NCBI RefSeq assembly: GCF_024594815.1
Contig: NZ_JANJOU010000034.1
Span: 1-60,296 of the forward strand
Origin: Roseomonas populi
GTDB taxonomy: Bacteria; Pseudomonadota; Alphaproteobacteria; Acetobacterales; Acetobacteraceae
Length of the DNA: 60,296 nucleotides
Direction: 5' to 3'
This document shows positions 43,466-52,858 of this stretch, piece after piece (the first letter of the stretch is position 1; each line of letters starts with the position of its first letter). The translations under genes and the position numbers were made by a program. Under the pieces are notes generated by a model, which had not been told where the DNA came from, made no database searches, and worked only from the letters and a program-made list of their open reading frames with translations.

Positions 43466-44679
43466 TGGGCCCGCTTTCCGGACTGCGCGTGGTGGAGGTT
43501 TCCGCCTTCATCGCGGCTCCTCTTGGGGGGATGACGCTCGCCCAGCTCGGCGCCGAGGTCATCCGCATCGACCCGATTGGCGGCAACATCGACTACCGCC
43601 GCTGGCCGCTCGCGCCGGAGGGCACGAGCCTCTACTGGACCGGGTTGAACAAGGCCAAGCGCTCCGTGGCGCTCGCCCTGGACAAGCCGGAAGGGCAGGA
43701 GATCGCCCGCGCCCTGATCTGCGCGGAAGGCGAGGATGCGGGAATCCTCCTGACGAACCTGCCCGCCAGCGGCTGGATGAGCCACGCCGCCCTGTCCGCG
43801 CGGCGTCCGGACCTCATCATGCTGCGCCTGACCGGCAACCCGGACGGCTCAGGGGCCGTGGACTACACGGTGAACTGTGCGGCGGGCTTCCCCGCGGCCA
43901 CGGGCGCCGGTGGGCAGCCGGTGAACCACGTCCTGCCTGCCTGGGACATCGCGGCGGGGCTCTACCTCGCCACCGGCCTCCTCTCGGCGGAGCGGTCGCG
44001 GAAGCGGGACGGGCAGGGGCAGGAGGTGGTGCTGTCCCTCGCGGACGTGGCCTTCGCCTCCGTCGCGAACCTCGGCTACGTGGCGGATGTGCAGGTGAAC
44101 GGGGCGGTGCGGCCGCCCATGGGCAACGAGCTTTACGGCGCCTTCGGGCGAGACTTCCCGACGGCGGACGGGCGCCGGGTGATGATTGTCGCCATCTCGA
44201 ACCGGCAGTGGCGGGCCATCGGCAAGGTGACGGGGCTGGCCGAGAAGCTGGCGATGATCGGCCCCATGCTGGACGTGAACCTGGACGAGGAGGGCGGGCG
44301 CTTCGAGGCGCGGCACGCCATCGCCGCCGTGCTCGCCCCCTGGTTCGCGCGCAGCACCTTGGCCGAGGTCACCAAGCTCCTCGAGGGCAGCGGCATCCTC
44401 TGGGGGCCCTACCAGGATTTCGGCCAGCTCGTGAGGGAGGACCCGCGCGTTTCCACGTCCAACCCGATGTTCGCGGAAATCGAGCAGCCCGGCGTCGGGC
44501 GCGTCCTGGCCCCCGCCGTGCCGCTTGCCTTCTCCGGCACGCCGCGCCCGGAGCCGATCCCGGCGCCGCGCCTGGGCGAGCACAGCGACGCGGTGCTGGC
44601 GGATGTCCTCGGCCTGTCCGCCGCCGAGATCCGAAAGTTGCATGATTTCGGCATCGTTGCCGGACCGGAGGAGCGCTGA
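43462..44679 (+). CDS. mct: CaiB/BaiF CoA-transferase, mesaconyl-CoA C1-C4 CoA transferase (Mct)-like
   Basis: A 405-residue class III CoA-transferase that starts inside the stop of the E1 gene (ATGATGG). It has the special blocks of 2-methylfumaryl-CoA isomerase rather than of ordinary CaiB: SAFIAAPLGGMTLAQLGAEV, IRIDPIGGNIDYRRWPLAPE, VDYTVNCAAGFP, VNHVLPAWDIAAGLYLATGL, ELYGAFGRDFPT, STSNPMFAEIEQPG and LHDFGIVAGP. The catalytic Asp is likely the one in VDYTVN. The known enzyme, from the 3-hydroxypropionate bicycle, moves CoA within mesaconyl-CoA from C1 to C4. The match is from memory of the family, not a search, but many blocks agree. Confidence 0.72.
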   Translation: MMGPLSGLRVVEVSAFIAAPLGGMTLAQLGAEVIRIDPIGGNIDYRRWPLAPEGTSLYWTGLNKAKRSVALALDKPEGQEIARALICAEGEDAGILLTNLPASGWMSHAALSARRPDLIMLRLTGNPDGSGAVDYTVNCAAGFPAATGAGGQPVNHVLPAWDIAAGLYLATGLLSAERSRKRDGQGQEVVLSLADVAFASVANLGYVADVQVNGAVRPPMGNELYGAFGRDFPTADGRRVMIVAISNRQWRAIGKVTGLAEKLAMIGPMLDVNLDEEGGRFEARHAIAAVLAPWFARSTLAEVTKLLEGSGILWGPYQDFGQLVREDPRVSTSNPMFAEIEQPGVGRVLAPAVPLAFSGTPRPEPIPAPRLGEHSDAVLADVLGLSAAEIRKLHDFGIVAGPEER

Positions 44680-44683
44680 CCCG

Positions 44684-46342
44684 ATGAATGCCGTGACGAA
44701 TGAAATCGCGCTGTCCGAGTACGGCGCGGCCCTGGCAGCGGCCGAGCGCCTCTTCGAGGAGGGGCGCCGCGCGGTGGCCGGGAGGGTGGCTCCCGCGGGC
44801 AAGCCGGACGCGGCCTTGATGGACCGGCACCAATTCGCCCTGCACGGGCTGGCCTGGCAGGCCGCCTATGTGGAGGCGCTGCGCCAGACCCTGCGCTGGG
44901 CGGAAGGCCTCGCAAGTTCCGGCAGCCTTGGCGCGACCGAGGCGGCGATCCTACGCCTGGGCTATGCCGAGTACCTGGCCCAGCTTGCGGGCGGCATCCC
45001 GATGAGCCAGGCGGAGGTCGTGCGCCCCGCAGATCTTGGTGTGCCGCCCGAGGCTGTCGCGCGCTTCCTCGCCGAGCCCCTGCTCGCCCGCCTCTCCAGC
45101 CCCGTGGCGGTGGAGGCCGCCCGGCTGGCACTGGCCGACAGGGTCGCGGAAGGGGATTACGGCGCGCTCGGGCTGGACGACGAGGCGCTGGAGGCGACAC
45201 GGGCGGAATTCCTGCGCTTCACCGCGGCCGAGGTAACGCCACATGCCCAGGGCTGGCACCAGCGCGACGAGCTGATCCCGATCGAGCTCGTCGGCAAGCT
45301 CGCCGAGATGGGCGTCTTCGGGCTGACCGTGCCGGAGGAGTACGGCGGGCTCGGGCTCGGCAAGGTGGCGATGTGCCTCGTCTCGGAGGCGCTGAGCGGG
45401 GGCTATATCGGCGTCGGCTCGCTCGGCACGCGCTCCGAGATCGCGGCGGAGCTGATCCGCCTCGGCGGCACGGAGGAGCAGAAGGCGCGCTGGCTGCCCC
45501 GCATCGCCTCCGGCGAGACGCTGCCGACGGCGGTGTTCACGGAGCCGAACACGGGGTCCGACCTCGGCAATCTCCGCACCCGCGCGGTGCGGGAAGGGGA
45601 TGTGTACCGGGTCTACGGCGCCAAGACCTGGATCACCCACGGCGCGCGCTCCGACTTGATGACGCTGCTCGTCCGCACGGGCGCGCCGGGCTCGGGCTAC
45701 AAGGGCCTATCGATGCTGCTGGCCGAGAAGCCGCGCGGGACGGAGGCGGATCCCTTCCCCGCACCGGGTATGAGCGGGGCGGAGATCCCCGTGCTCGGCT
45801 ACCGTGGGATGAAGGAGTACGAGATCGGCTTCGATGGCTTCGAGGTGCCGGCCTCCGCGCTGCTGGGCGGGGTGGAGGGGCAGGGCTTCAAGCAGCTGAT
45901 GGAGACCTTCGAGAGCGCGCGCATCCAGACCGCCGCTCGCGCCCTCGGCGTTGCGCAGAACGCGATGGAGCTGGGCGCCGCCTACGCCACGACGCGCGAG
46001 CAGTTCGGGCGGCCAATCCTGCGCTTCCCGCGCGTGCACGCGAAGCTCGCCTGGATGGCAGCCGAGACGATGATGGCGCGCCAGCTCTCCTACTTCGCGG
46101 CGCGCACGAAGGACTCTGGCCAGCGATGCGACATGGAGGCAGGGATGGCCAAGCTGTTGGCCGCGCGGGTTGCGTTCAGCAACGCCGATTGCGCGCTGCA
46201 GGTCCACGGGGGGAACGGCTACGCCATCGAGTACCCCATCAGCCGCGTGCTCTGCGACGCGCGCATCCTCTCCATCTTCGAGGGCGCGGCGGAGATCCAG
46301 GCCCAGGTCATCGCGCGCGGGCTGCTAGGACGAGTGAATTAG
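44684..46342 (+). CDS. mcd: Acyl-CoA dehydrogenase, (2S)-methylsuccinyl-CoA dehydrogenase (Mcd)-like
   Basis: A 552-residue flavoenzyme, about 170 residues longer than ordinary acyl-CoA dehydrogenases. The N-terminal extension (DRHQFALHGLAWQAAYVEAL, YAEYLAQLAGGIPMSQAEVV) is typical of methylsuccinyl-CoA dehydrogenase of the ethylmalonyl-CoA pathway. The core has FGLTVPEEYGGLGLG, TAVFTEPNTGSDLGNLRTRA, TWITHGARSDLM, the base region KEYEIGFDGFEVP, and QVHGGNGYAIEYPISR. The product would be mesaconyl-C1-CoA, the substrate of the Mct-like enzyme encoded 4 bp upstream. Co-occurrence of these two supports both calls. Confidence 0.75.
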   Translation: MNAVTNEIALSEYGAALAAAERLFEEGRRAVAGRVAPAGKPDAALMDRHQFALHGLAWQAAYVEALRQTLRWAEGLASSGSLGATEAAILRLGYAEYLAQLAGGIPMSQAEVVRPADLGVPPEAVARFLAEPLLARLSSPVAVEAARLALADRVAEGDYGALGLDDEALEATRAEFLRFTAAEVTPHAQGWHQRDELIPIELVGKLAEMGVFGLTVPEEYGGLGLGKVAMCLVSEALSGGYIGVGSLGTRSEIAAELIRLGGTEEQKARWLPRIASGETLPTAVFTEPNTGSDLGNLRTRAVREGDVYRVYGAKTWITHGARSDLMTLLVRTGAPGSGYKGLSMLLAEKPRGTEADPFPAPGMSGAEIPVLGYRGMKEYEIGFDGFEVPASALLGGVEGQGFKQLMETFESARIQTAARALGVAQNAMELGAAYATTREQFGRPILRFPRVHAKLAWMAAETMMARQLSYFAARTKDSGQRCDMEAGMAKLLAARVAFSNADCALQVHGGNGYAIEYPISRVLCDARILSIFEGAAEIQAQVIARGLLGRVN

Positions 46343-46369
46343 GACTCCAGCAAGGCCCGAAGAGCCGAG

Positions 46370-46400
46370 TTGCTGCGAAGAAACAGATGCATAATGCATT
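46370..46400 (+). promoter_or_regulatory. Promoter with double ATGCAT operator, site C
   Basis: TTGCTG at 46370-46375 and TAATGC at 46392-46397 (16-bp spacer) form a promoter candidate. GATGCATAATGCATT at 46386-46400 covers the -10 region and is the exact reverse complement of the 15-mer at site B. It lies 120 bp before the transporter binding-protein gene. Confidence 0.5.
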
Positions 46401-46519
46401 ATCCGTTGACGCCCGGCTGAATAGCAGCGAAGCTTCTGGAAAAGGTCGGCCGGGCAGGACTTCGCGCGGACGGCATCAGAAAGGGTTGCCGGAAAGGCGG
46501 CCATTGGGGATCCAAGAAG

Positions 46520-47731
46520 ATGACGATGAGCCGAGCCCAGTTCCTGTCGGTTATGGCTGCGTCGGCGCTGGCGCCGCTGGCGCGACCCGCGCTGGCACAG
46601 GGCGGCGTGCCGGGCATCGACCCTGCAACGAAGACGGTCACGGTCGGCGCCTTCACGCCCGTCACCGGGCCCGTGCCTTTCTACGCCATCCTGACCCGGG
46701 CCGCCGATGCATTCTTCAGGTACAAGAACGAGAATGGCGGGATCCGGGGGTGGCAGGTTCGGTACGCCACCATGGATGACGGCTACGAGCCCTCGCGCAG
46801 CGTCGCCGTGACCCGTCGGTTGGTGGAGGAGCAGGGCATCTTCGCCCTGGTCGCGCCGGTCGGCACCGCGACGAACGTGGCCGTCATCCCCTACGCCCGG
46901 GAGCAGGGCCTGCCGATGATCGGCCCGATCGGGGGTGCCTCCGCCTTCTTTACCGAGAAGCACGTCTTCCCGCTGCTGCCCGATTACGGCTGGTCGGCCG
47001 CCGCGAACACGGAGCACGCCATCGACGGGCTGAAGCTCCAGCGAGTGGCGCTCCTGTGGGAGAACGACGAGCTCGGTCGCTCTGCCAAGCGCGGCTTCGA
47101 CAAGTACATGGCGTCGCGCAACATGGAGCCTGCGGAGTCGCAACCCTTCGACGTGCGGGCCACCGACTTCACCCCGCAGATCCGCCGCCTGATCAGCGCG
47201 AGGGCGGAGGCGGTGGTGATGTTCGGCTCAAACGCTAACCTCGCCGCCGCGCTGCGCTCGGCGAGCCGCGGCGGCCTGCGCGCTACCTGGTTCGCGCCCT
47301 TCTTCACCGCCGACCCCTCCACCTACCGCCTCGCCTCAGAGCTGCTGGACGGAACCTACTTCTCCTCATGGCTGCTGCCCGTCGGCGGGTCGGAGCCGGA
47401 GGTGGAGGCCTACCGCCAGTCCGCCGCGAAGTACGCCCCGAACGACCCGATCGGGGTCTTCGGTTTGAACGGGTGGAGCAACGCGGCCCTCTTCGCCTCG
47501 GGGTTCGAGCGGCTGCTGGACAGCAGCAAGCCGCTAACGCGCCCAAACCTGATCGAGGCGATGGAAGGGCTGAGGGATGCCTCGGTCGGCGGCGCCCGCA
47601 ACGTCTCCTTCCAGCCCGGTGACCACCGCGGCACCCGTCAGGAAGGAATCATCCAGGCCAAGGGCGGGCAGTTCAGCCTCGTCCGTGAGTTCCGGCCCTA
47701 CCCGGCCGCGGCGTTCGACCTGCCGAGCTGA
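46520..47731 (+). CDS. Liv-type ABC transporter substrate-binding protein
   Basis: A 403-residue binding protein of the Leu/Ile/Val (Peripla_BP_6) family. The signal reads AQFLSVMAASALAPLARPALAQ. The mature protein has VTVGAFTPVTGPVPFYAILT, NENGGIRGWQVRYATMDDGY, the helix RRLVEEQGIFALVAPVGTAT and GLPMIGPIGGA. Family members bind amino acids, amides, urea, aromatic acids or dicarboxylates. It heads the transporter operon behind operator site C. Two dehydrogenase genes sit between it and the permease genes, an order that suggests uptake and oxidation are co-regulated. Confidence 0.85.
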   Translation: MTMSRAQFLSVMAASALAPLARPALAQGGVPGIDPATKTVTVGAFTPVTGPVPFYAILTRAADAFFRYKNENGGIRGWQVRYATMDDGYEPSRSVAVTRRLVEEQGIFALVAPVGTATNVAVIPYAREQGLPMIGPIGGASAFFTEKHVFPLLPDYGWSAAANTEHAIDGLKLQRVALLWENDELGRSAKRGFDKYMASRNMEPAESQPFDVRATDFTPQIRRLISARAEAVVMFGSNANLAAALRSASRGGLRATWFAPFFTADPSTYRLASELLDGTYFSSWLLPVGGSEPEVEAYRQSAAKYAPNDPIGVFGLNGWSNAALFASGFERLLDSSKPLTRPNLIEAMEGLRDASVGGARNVSFQPGDHRGTRQEGIIQAKGGQFSLVREFRPYPAAAFDLPS

Positions 47732-47780
47732 GCGGGCAACGACCGCGGCCGACCGACGAAGCCTCCAAGACAGGACAGAC

Positions 47781-48536
47781 ATGACAAGCATTCCGATCAG
47801 CGCGCCCGCGCGGATGGACGGCCGCGTGGCCATCGTGACCGGCGGGACCGGCGGTATCGGGCGGGCCGTCTGCGCCGCCCTGGCGGAGGCCGGGGCGAAG
47901 GTGGTGGCCGCCGACCTGCACCAGGCCGCCGCCGGAACCGTCATGGCGCCCGGGGTCACCTTCATGCGATGCGACGTGACGTCCCGGGCCGGGACGGAAG
48001 CCATGATCGACGCGGTGCTGGCGGAGCACGGGCGGGTGGACGCGCTGGTCCTCTGTGCGGGCACGATCGCGAACACGCCCCTGGCGGACAGCGAGGACGA
48101 CGAGTGGCGGTCCATCCTCGACGTCAACCTCATGGGCGTGGTGAACCCGCTGCGGAAGCTCTACCCCCTCATGGTGCAGGCGGGTGGGGGCAAGATTGTC
48201 GCGCTGGGATCCATTGCCGCCAAGATCGGCGGCGTGGCGTCCGGCCCCGCCTACGTCTCCGCCAAGTCGGCGGTGCACGGGCTGATGAAGTGGGTTGCGA
48301 AGTCCGGCGCCCAGCACGGCGTCTTCGCCAACACCATCGCGCCCGGGCCGGTGGAAACGCCCATGTGGCAGACCGTGACCGGCCGCGCGCCGCCCTCGGC
48401 CAACGGCAGCGTTCCGCTCGGGCGGTTCGGCCAGCCCGAGGACATCGCGCAGGCCATCCTTTTCCTCTGCTCGCCCGCGTCGAACTGGATCACGGGAACC
48501 GTGCTCGACGTGAACGGCGGCATGTTGATGGATTGA
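47781..48536 (+). CDS. Short-chain dehydrogenase/reductase (SDR)
   Basis: A 251-residue classical SDR. The cofactor loop is TGGTGGIG with ADLH after beta-2, which favours NAD(H). LCAG follows beta-4; the catalytic Ser is in ALGSIAAK and Tyr/Lys in YVSAKS. The C-terminal NGG motif is VLDVNGGMLMD. ATG 47781 is used. It oxidises or reduces a secondary alcohol or ketone, here perhaps a sugar acid or hydroxy acid taken up by the flanking transporter. Confidence 0.85.
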   Translation: MTSIPISAPARMDGRVAIVTGGTGGIGRAVCAALAEAGAKVVAADLHQAAAGTVMAPGVTFMRCDVTSRAGTEAMIDAVLAEHGRVDALVLCAGTIANTPLADSEDDEWRSILDVNLMGVVNPLRKLYPLMVQAGGGKIVALGSIAAKIGGVASGPAYVSAKSAVHGLMKWVAKSGAQHGVFANTIAPGPVETPMWQTVTGRAPPSANGSVPLGRFGQPEDIAQAILFLCSPASNWITGTVLDVNGGMLMD

Positions 48537-48543
48537 GGCGGAC

Positions 48544-49455
48544 ATGACAGCAGCGGAAACCATCGGCTTTATCGGCCTCGGCGTCATGGGCGGGCCCATG
48601 TGCCGCAACACCACCACCAAGCACGCGGGCGAGGTCCGTGCCTTCGACATGGGGGCGGCCGCGCGCGACGCGCTGCGGGACACCCGGGCCGTGGTGGTGG
48701 AGAGCGCGGCGGAGGCGGTTCGCGGCGCGGACATTGTCTTCCTCTCCCTTCCGGGCCCGCCGCAGGTCGAAGCAGTCTGCCTCGGCGAGGATGGCATCCT
48801 GCACCACGGCAAGCCTGGCCTCCTCGTCGTGGATCTCAGCACCACCACGGTCGCCTCCGCCCGTGATGTCGCGCGGCGGCTGGCCGAGGGCAGGATAGGC
48901 TTTGCCGACGCTCCCGTGGCCCGCACCCGCGAAGCCGCGATCCGCGGCGAGCTCAGCATCATGGTCGGCGCGGACGAGGCGACCTTCACCCGGCTGCGCC
49001 CGCTGCTGGGCTACATGGCCACCGACGTCACGCATTGCGGCGGGATCGGTACGGGCCAGGCGGTGAAGCTCATCAACAACGCCCTCGTCTTCGAGCACGT
49101 CGCGGCGCTGGCCGAGATGATCGCGATCGGAGAGCGGGCCGGGGTGGAACCCGCCCGGCTGCTGGACGCCGTCTCGCGGGGATCGGGCGACAGCTTCGTG
49201 CTTCGCAACCACGGCATGAAGGCGATGGTGCCGCGGAACTACCCGGAGCGCGCGTTCCCCTCCACCTACGTGCTGAAGGACCTGGCCGGGGCGCTGGAGC
49301 TGGCACGTGATACGGGCGTTCAGGCCCGAGTCACGGAGACGGCGCGCGAATACTACGCCGAGCTCGTCCGCCTCGGCGCGGGCAGTCAGTACTTCCCGGT
49401 CCTGCTGGAGCTGGTGGCGGGGCGCCTCACCGTGACGGAGCCCGCAGAGACATGA
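48544..49455 (+). CDS. 3-Hydroxyisobutyrate dehydrogenase-like beta-hydroxyacid dehydrogenase
   Basis: A 303-residue enzyme of the HIBADH/6-phosphogluconate/tartronate-semialdehyde reductase family. The N-terminal Rossmann loop GFIGLGVMGGPMCRN and the substrate motif DAPVARTREAAIRGELSIM are present; the catalytic Lys is in GTGQAVKLINNALV. It is coupled by 4 bp (ATGA) to the permease gene. Possible roles are tartronate semialdehyde reduction or oxidation of a branched 3-hydroxy acid; the sequence does not decide. Confidence 0.82.
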   Translation: MTAAETIGFIGLGVMGGPMCRNTTTKHAGEVRAFDMGAAARDALRDTRAVVVESAAEAVRGADIVFLSLPGPPQVEAVCLGEDGILHHGKPGLLVVDLSTTTVASARDVARRLAEGRIGFADAPVARTREAAIRGELSIMVGADEATFTRLRPLLGYMATDVTHCGGIGTGQAVKLINNALVFEHVAALAEMIAIGERAGVEPARLLDAVSRGSGDSFVLRNHGMKAMVPRNYPERAFPSTYVLKDLAGALELARDTGVQARVTETAREYYAELVRLGAGSQYFPVLLELVAGRLTVTEPAET

Positions 49456-50342
49456 GCGACGCCCTCCAGGACCTCCTCTCCCTCGTCTGGACGGGGATCG
49501 TCACGGGCTGCCTCTACGCCATGGGGGCTCTCGGGCTGGTGATGATCTTCAAGGCGACCCGGGTGGTGAACTTCGCGCACGGCAACCTGGCGGCCCTCGC
49601 AGGCTTCGTGGTCTATGGCTTGACGGCGATGGGAGGCGGCCTCGGCTGGGTTGCCTCCGTCCTCGTGGCGCTGGCGATCGTGGTCGTCCTGGCGCTCGTC
49701 TCCTACGGGCTCATTGCCCGGGTCTCGGAAGTGTCGGACCTCCGCGGGACGATCGCGACCCTCGGCATCAGCCTCGTCCTGCAGGGGGTGGTGCAGGTCC
49801 TCTTCGGCGCCGACATCGTCAACCTCGATCTGCCCGTGCCGAATTGGAGCGCGACGGTCGCGGGGCTCCGGGTCACCTCCTACGACTTTGCCGTGCTGGC
49901 GGTCTCGGGCTCCGTCATCGCGGTCCTCTTCTTCGTCATCGAGCGGACCCGGGTCGGGATCGCCTTCCGCGCGGTCTCCACCAGTGCCTTCGCCAGCCGC
50001 GTCTGCGGGCTGAACATCCACGCCGTCCAAGGCCTTGCATGGGGCGTGGCGGCAGGACTGGGCGTGACGGCGGCGCTGCTGATCATCCCCAGCACCTTCC
50101 TCAGCTCGACGACGGTCGCATCCTTCATGCTGCAATCCTTCGCCGCGGCGGTGCTCGGCGGCTTCTCCAGCCTGCCGGGGAGCATTGTCGGCGGGTTGAT
50201 CGTGGGGGTCACGATGAACCTGTTCAGCTACTTCGTGACCTCCGAGCTGAGCGCGACCTTCCTGCTCGTCCTCATGCTCGCGGCCCTGAACCTGTTCCCG
50301 GGCGGCATCCTGCCTCAGCGCGGAGGAGGCTCTCGTGCCTGA
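49452..50342 (+). CDS. livH: Branched-chain amino acid-type ABC permease (LivH)
   Basis: A 296-residue inner-membrane permease with about eight helices. The opening GIVTGCLYAMGALGLVMIFK with ATRVVNFAHGNLAALAGFVV is the LivH hallmark, and VCGLNIHAVQGLAWGVAAGL is the cytoplasmic coupling loop. It overlaps the dehydrogenase before it and LivM after it, so it belongs to one tight operon. Confidence 0.88.
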   Translation: MSDALQDLLSLVWTGIVTGCLYAMGALGLVMIFKATRVVNFAHGNLAALAGFVVYGLTAMGGGLGWVASVLVALAIVVVLALVSYGLIARVSEVSDLRGTIATLGISLVLQGVVQVLFGADIVNLDLPVPNWSATVAGLRVTSYDFAVLAVSGSVIAVLFFVIERTRVGIAFRAVSTSAFASRVCGLNIHAVQGLAWGVAAGLGVTAALLIIPSTFLSSTTVASFMLQSFAAAVLGGFSSLPGSIVGGLIVGVTMNLFSYFVTSELSATFLLVLMLAALNLFPGGILPQRGGGSRA

Positions 50343-51324
50343 GGCGGTCGGCGTGGTAACCCACGCGGTCACGGGCGAGGCGCGCCCCCTGCCGCGCCGC
50401 CTGGCGAGCTGGGTCGCTCTCGTGGTCCTGGCCGCCATCCCCGCCGTGGCGGGCGGCTTCTGGACCTACAGCGTGGGCGTCTGCATGGCGAATGCCGTGG
50501 CGGTCCTCTCCGTCGGCTTCCTGCTCCGCTACGGCGGGGAGGTCTCGATCGGGCACAGCTTCTTCCTCGCCTTCGGCGCCTACTGCACGGCGATCCTGGA
50601 ACGGCAGCTGGGCCTGTCCGTCGGGATCGGGCTCCCGGTTGCGGCGATCGCCGGCGCGGTGCTCGGCGTCGCCTTCGCCTGGCCGTCCCGCGCGCTGTCC
50701 GGCATCTACCTTGCCATTGCCACCATGGCGCTGGCGCTCGCTGTGCCCGAGCTGATCCTGCAGGCGGGCCCAGTCGCGGGCGGTTACGAGGGCCTCTACG
50801 TCTCGCGCCCCCTGGTGCCGGGCCTGTCCATCGAGCTGCAGCGCTACTACCTCCCGCTCGTCGTATTGGGGCTGGTTGTCTTGCTGCTGGCGCGCTTCCG
50901 GCGCTCCCGGCAGGGGCTGGTGCTGCTCACGGCCCGGGACCATCCCCGGGCTGCCGAGGCCTTCGGCTTCTCCCGCGGCTACGCGCGCCTGGCGGCCTTC
51001 GCCATCAGTGCCGCCGTGGCCTCCGTCGCCGGATCGCTCCTCGCCTTCTCGGCCTCCACCGTCTCGCCGAACAGCTTCACCCTCTCGACGGCCATCTACC
51101 TCCTCGTGGGCACGGTGGTCAGCTTCGGGTCGCTCGGGCTGATCGGAGCCCTGGCCGGGGGCGCGTTCATCACCCTTGTCCCGCAGGTCTTCGCGGCCTG
51201 GGGGGACTGGGTGCCGATCATCTACGGCGCCGCGCTGCTGCTGGTCATCACCCTCGGACACCGTCCGGCGGAGGTCCTCGCGGCACTCCGGGCGCGGCTG
51301 GCGGGAGGGCGGCGGGATGCTTGA
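50335..51324 (+). CDS. livM: Branched-chain amino acid-type ABC permease (LivM)
   Basis: A 329-residue permease with a GTG start behind GGAGGAGG. Typical LivM blocks are YGGEVSIGHSFFLAFGAYCT and GIYLAIATMALALAVPELIL; the coupling loop is RAAEAFGFSRGYARLAAFAI. It overlaps LivH and LivG by 8 bp each. Confidence 0.87.
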   Translation: MPEAVGVVTHAVTGEARPLPRRLASWVALVVLAAIPAVAGGFWTYSVGVCMANAVAVLSVGFLLRYGGEVSIGHSFFLAFGAYCTAILERQLGLSVGIGLPVAAIAGAVLGVAFAWPSRALSGIYLAIATMALALAVPELILQAGPVAGGYEGLYVSRPLVPGLSIELQRYYLPLVVLGLVVLLLARFRRSRQGLVLLTARDHPRAAEAFGFSRGYARLAAFAISAAVASVAGSLLAFSASTVSPNSFTLSTAIYLLVGTVVSFGSLGLIGALAGGAFITLVPQVFAAWGDWVPIIYGAALLLVITLGHRPAEVLAALRARLAGGRRDA

Positions 51325-52097
51325 CGCGTCGATCACCGCAGGTGCGGAGCTGACGGTCACCTCCGTCTCCCTGTCCTTTGGCGGGCACCGGGTGCTCAAG
51401 GAAGTCAGCATGGACTTCCGGCCTGGCCAGGTCACGGGGCTCATCGGGCCGAACGGGGCGGGCAAGACGAGCCTGTTCAACTGCCTCACCGGGCTTTACC
51501 GCCCGCAGCAGGGCACCATCGCCCTGGGTGGCGAGCCCCTGGAGCGGCTGCCGCCCGCGCAACGGGCCCGGGTTGGCCTGTCGCGCAGCTTCCAGCACGT
51601 GGCCCTCTGTCCGGAGCTGGACGTGGTGGAGAACGTCATGTTCGGCCGGGCGCGGCTCGGCCGCTCGGGCTGGGCGGACGCCTTCCTGCCCCTTCCTGCC
51701 GGGCGGGCCGAGGTGGAGGAGTCCAGGGCGGCGGCCATGGAAGTGCTCCGCCGCCTGGATCTTGCGGCCTATGCGGAGACCACGCCCGCCGGGCTGCCCC
51801 CGGGCACCCAGCGCCTCGTGGAGATTGCCCGTGCCATCGTTTCCCGCCCCCGCGTCCTGCTCCTGGACGAGCCTGCGGCGGGGCTGAACCCGGCGGAGAC
51901 CCGGCAGCTCATGGCGGTGCTCCGGGGCCTCGTTTCCCCGGATCTGATGATCGTGGTGGTGGAGCACGACATGGACCTCATCATGCAGCTCTGCCACCGC
52001 ATCCACGTGCTGAACTTCGGCCAGCGGATCGCGACCGGCACGCCGGAAGAGATCCGGGCCGACCCTGAGGTCATCCGCGTCTACTTGGGGGATTCCG

Positions 52098-52105
<8 letters not shown>
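51317..52105 (+). CDS. livG: Liv-type ABC ATPase (LivG), unusual signature motif
   Basis: A 262-residue ATPase with Walker A GPNGAGKTS, Q-loop RSFQHVALCPELDVVENVM, Walker B VLLLDEPAAGLNP and switch His VVEHDMDLIM. The ABC signature reads LPPGTQRLVEIARAI where most LivG proteins have LPYGxQR or LSYGxQR. The ATG at 51317 is used; it overlaps LivM by 8 bp. The changed signature may still work because the partner ATPase LivF carries a standard one. Confidence 0.87.
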
Positions 52106-52831
<726 letters not shown>

Positions 52832-52835
<4 letters not shown>

Positions 52836-52845
52836 ATGCATTCAC
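52832..52845. promoter_or_regulatory. AATGCATT palindrome, site D, at the lactonase gene start
   Basis: GTGAATGCATTCAC is a perfect 14-bp palindrome that contains the same AATGCATT core (52835-52842) as sites A, B and C. It overlaps the livF stop and a possible GTG start of the lactonase gene, 14 bp before the better ATG at 52859. No clear -35/-10 was found, so it could be chance or a secondary regulatory site. Confidence 0.35.
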
Positions 52846-52858
52846 GAAGGGTGGCGTG

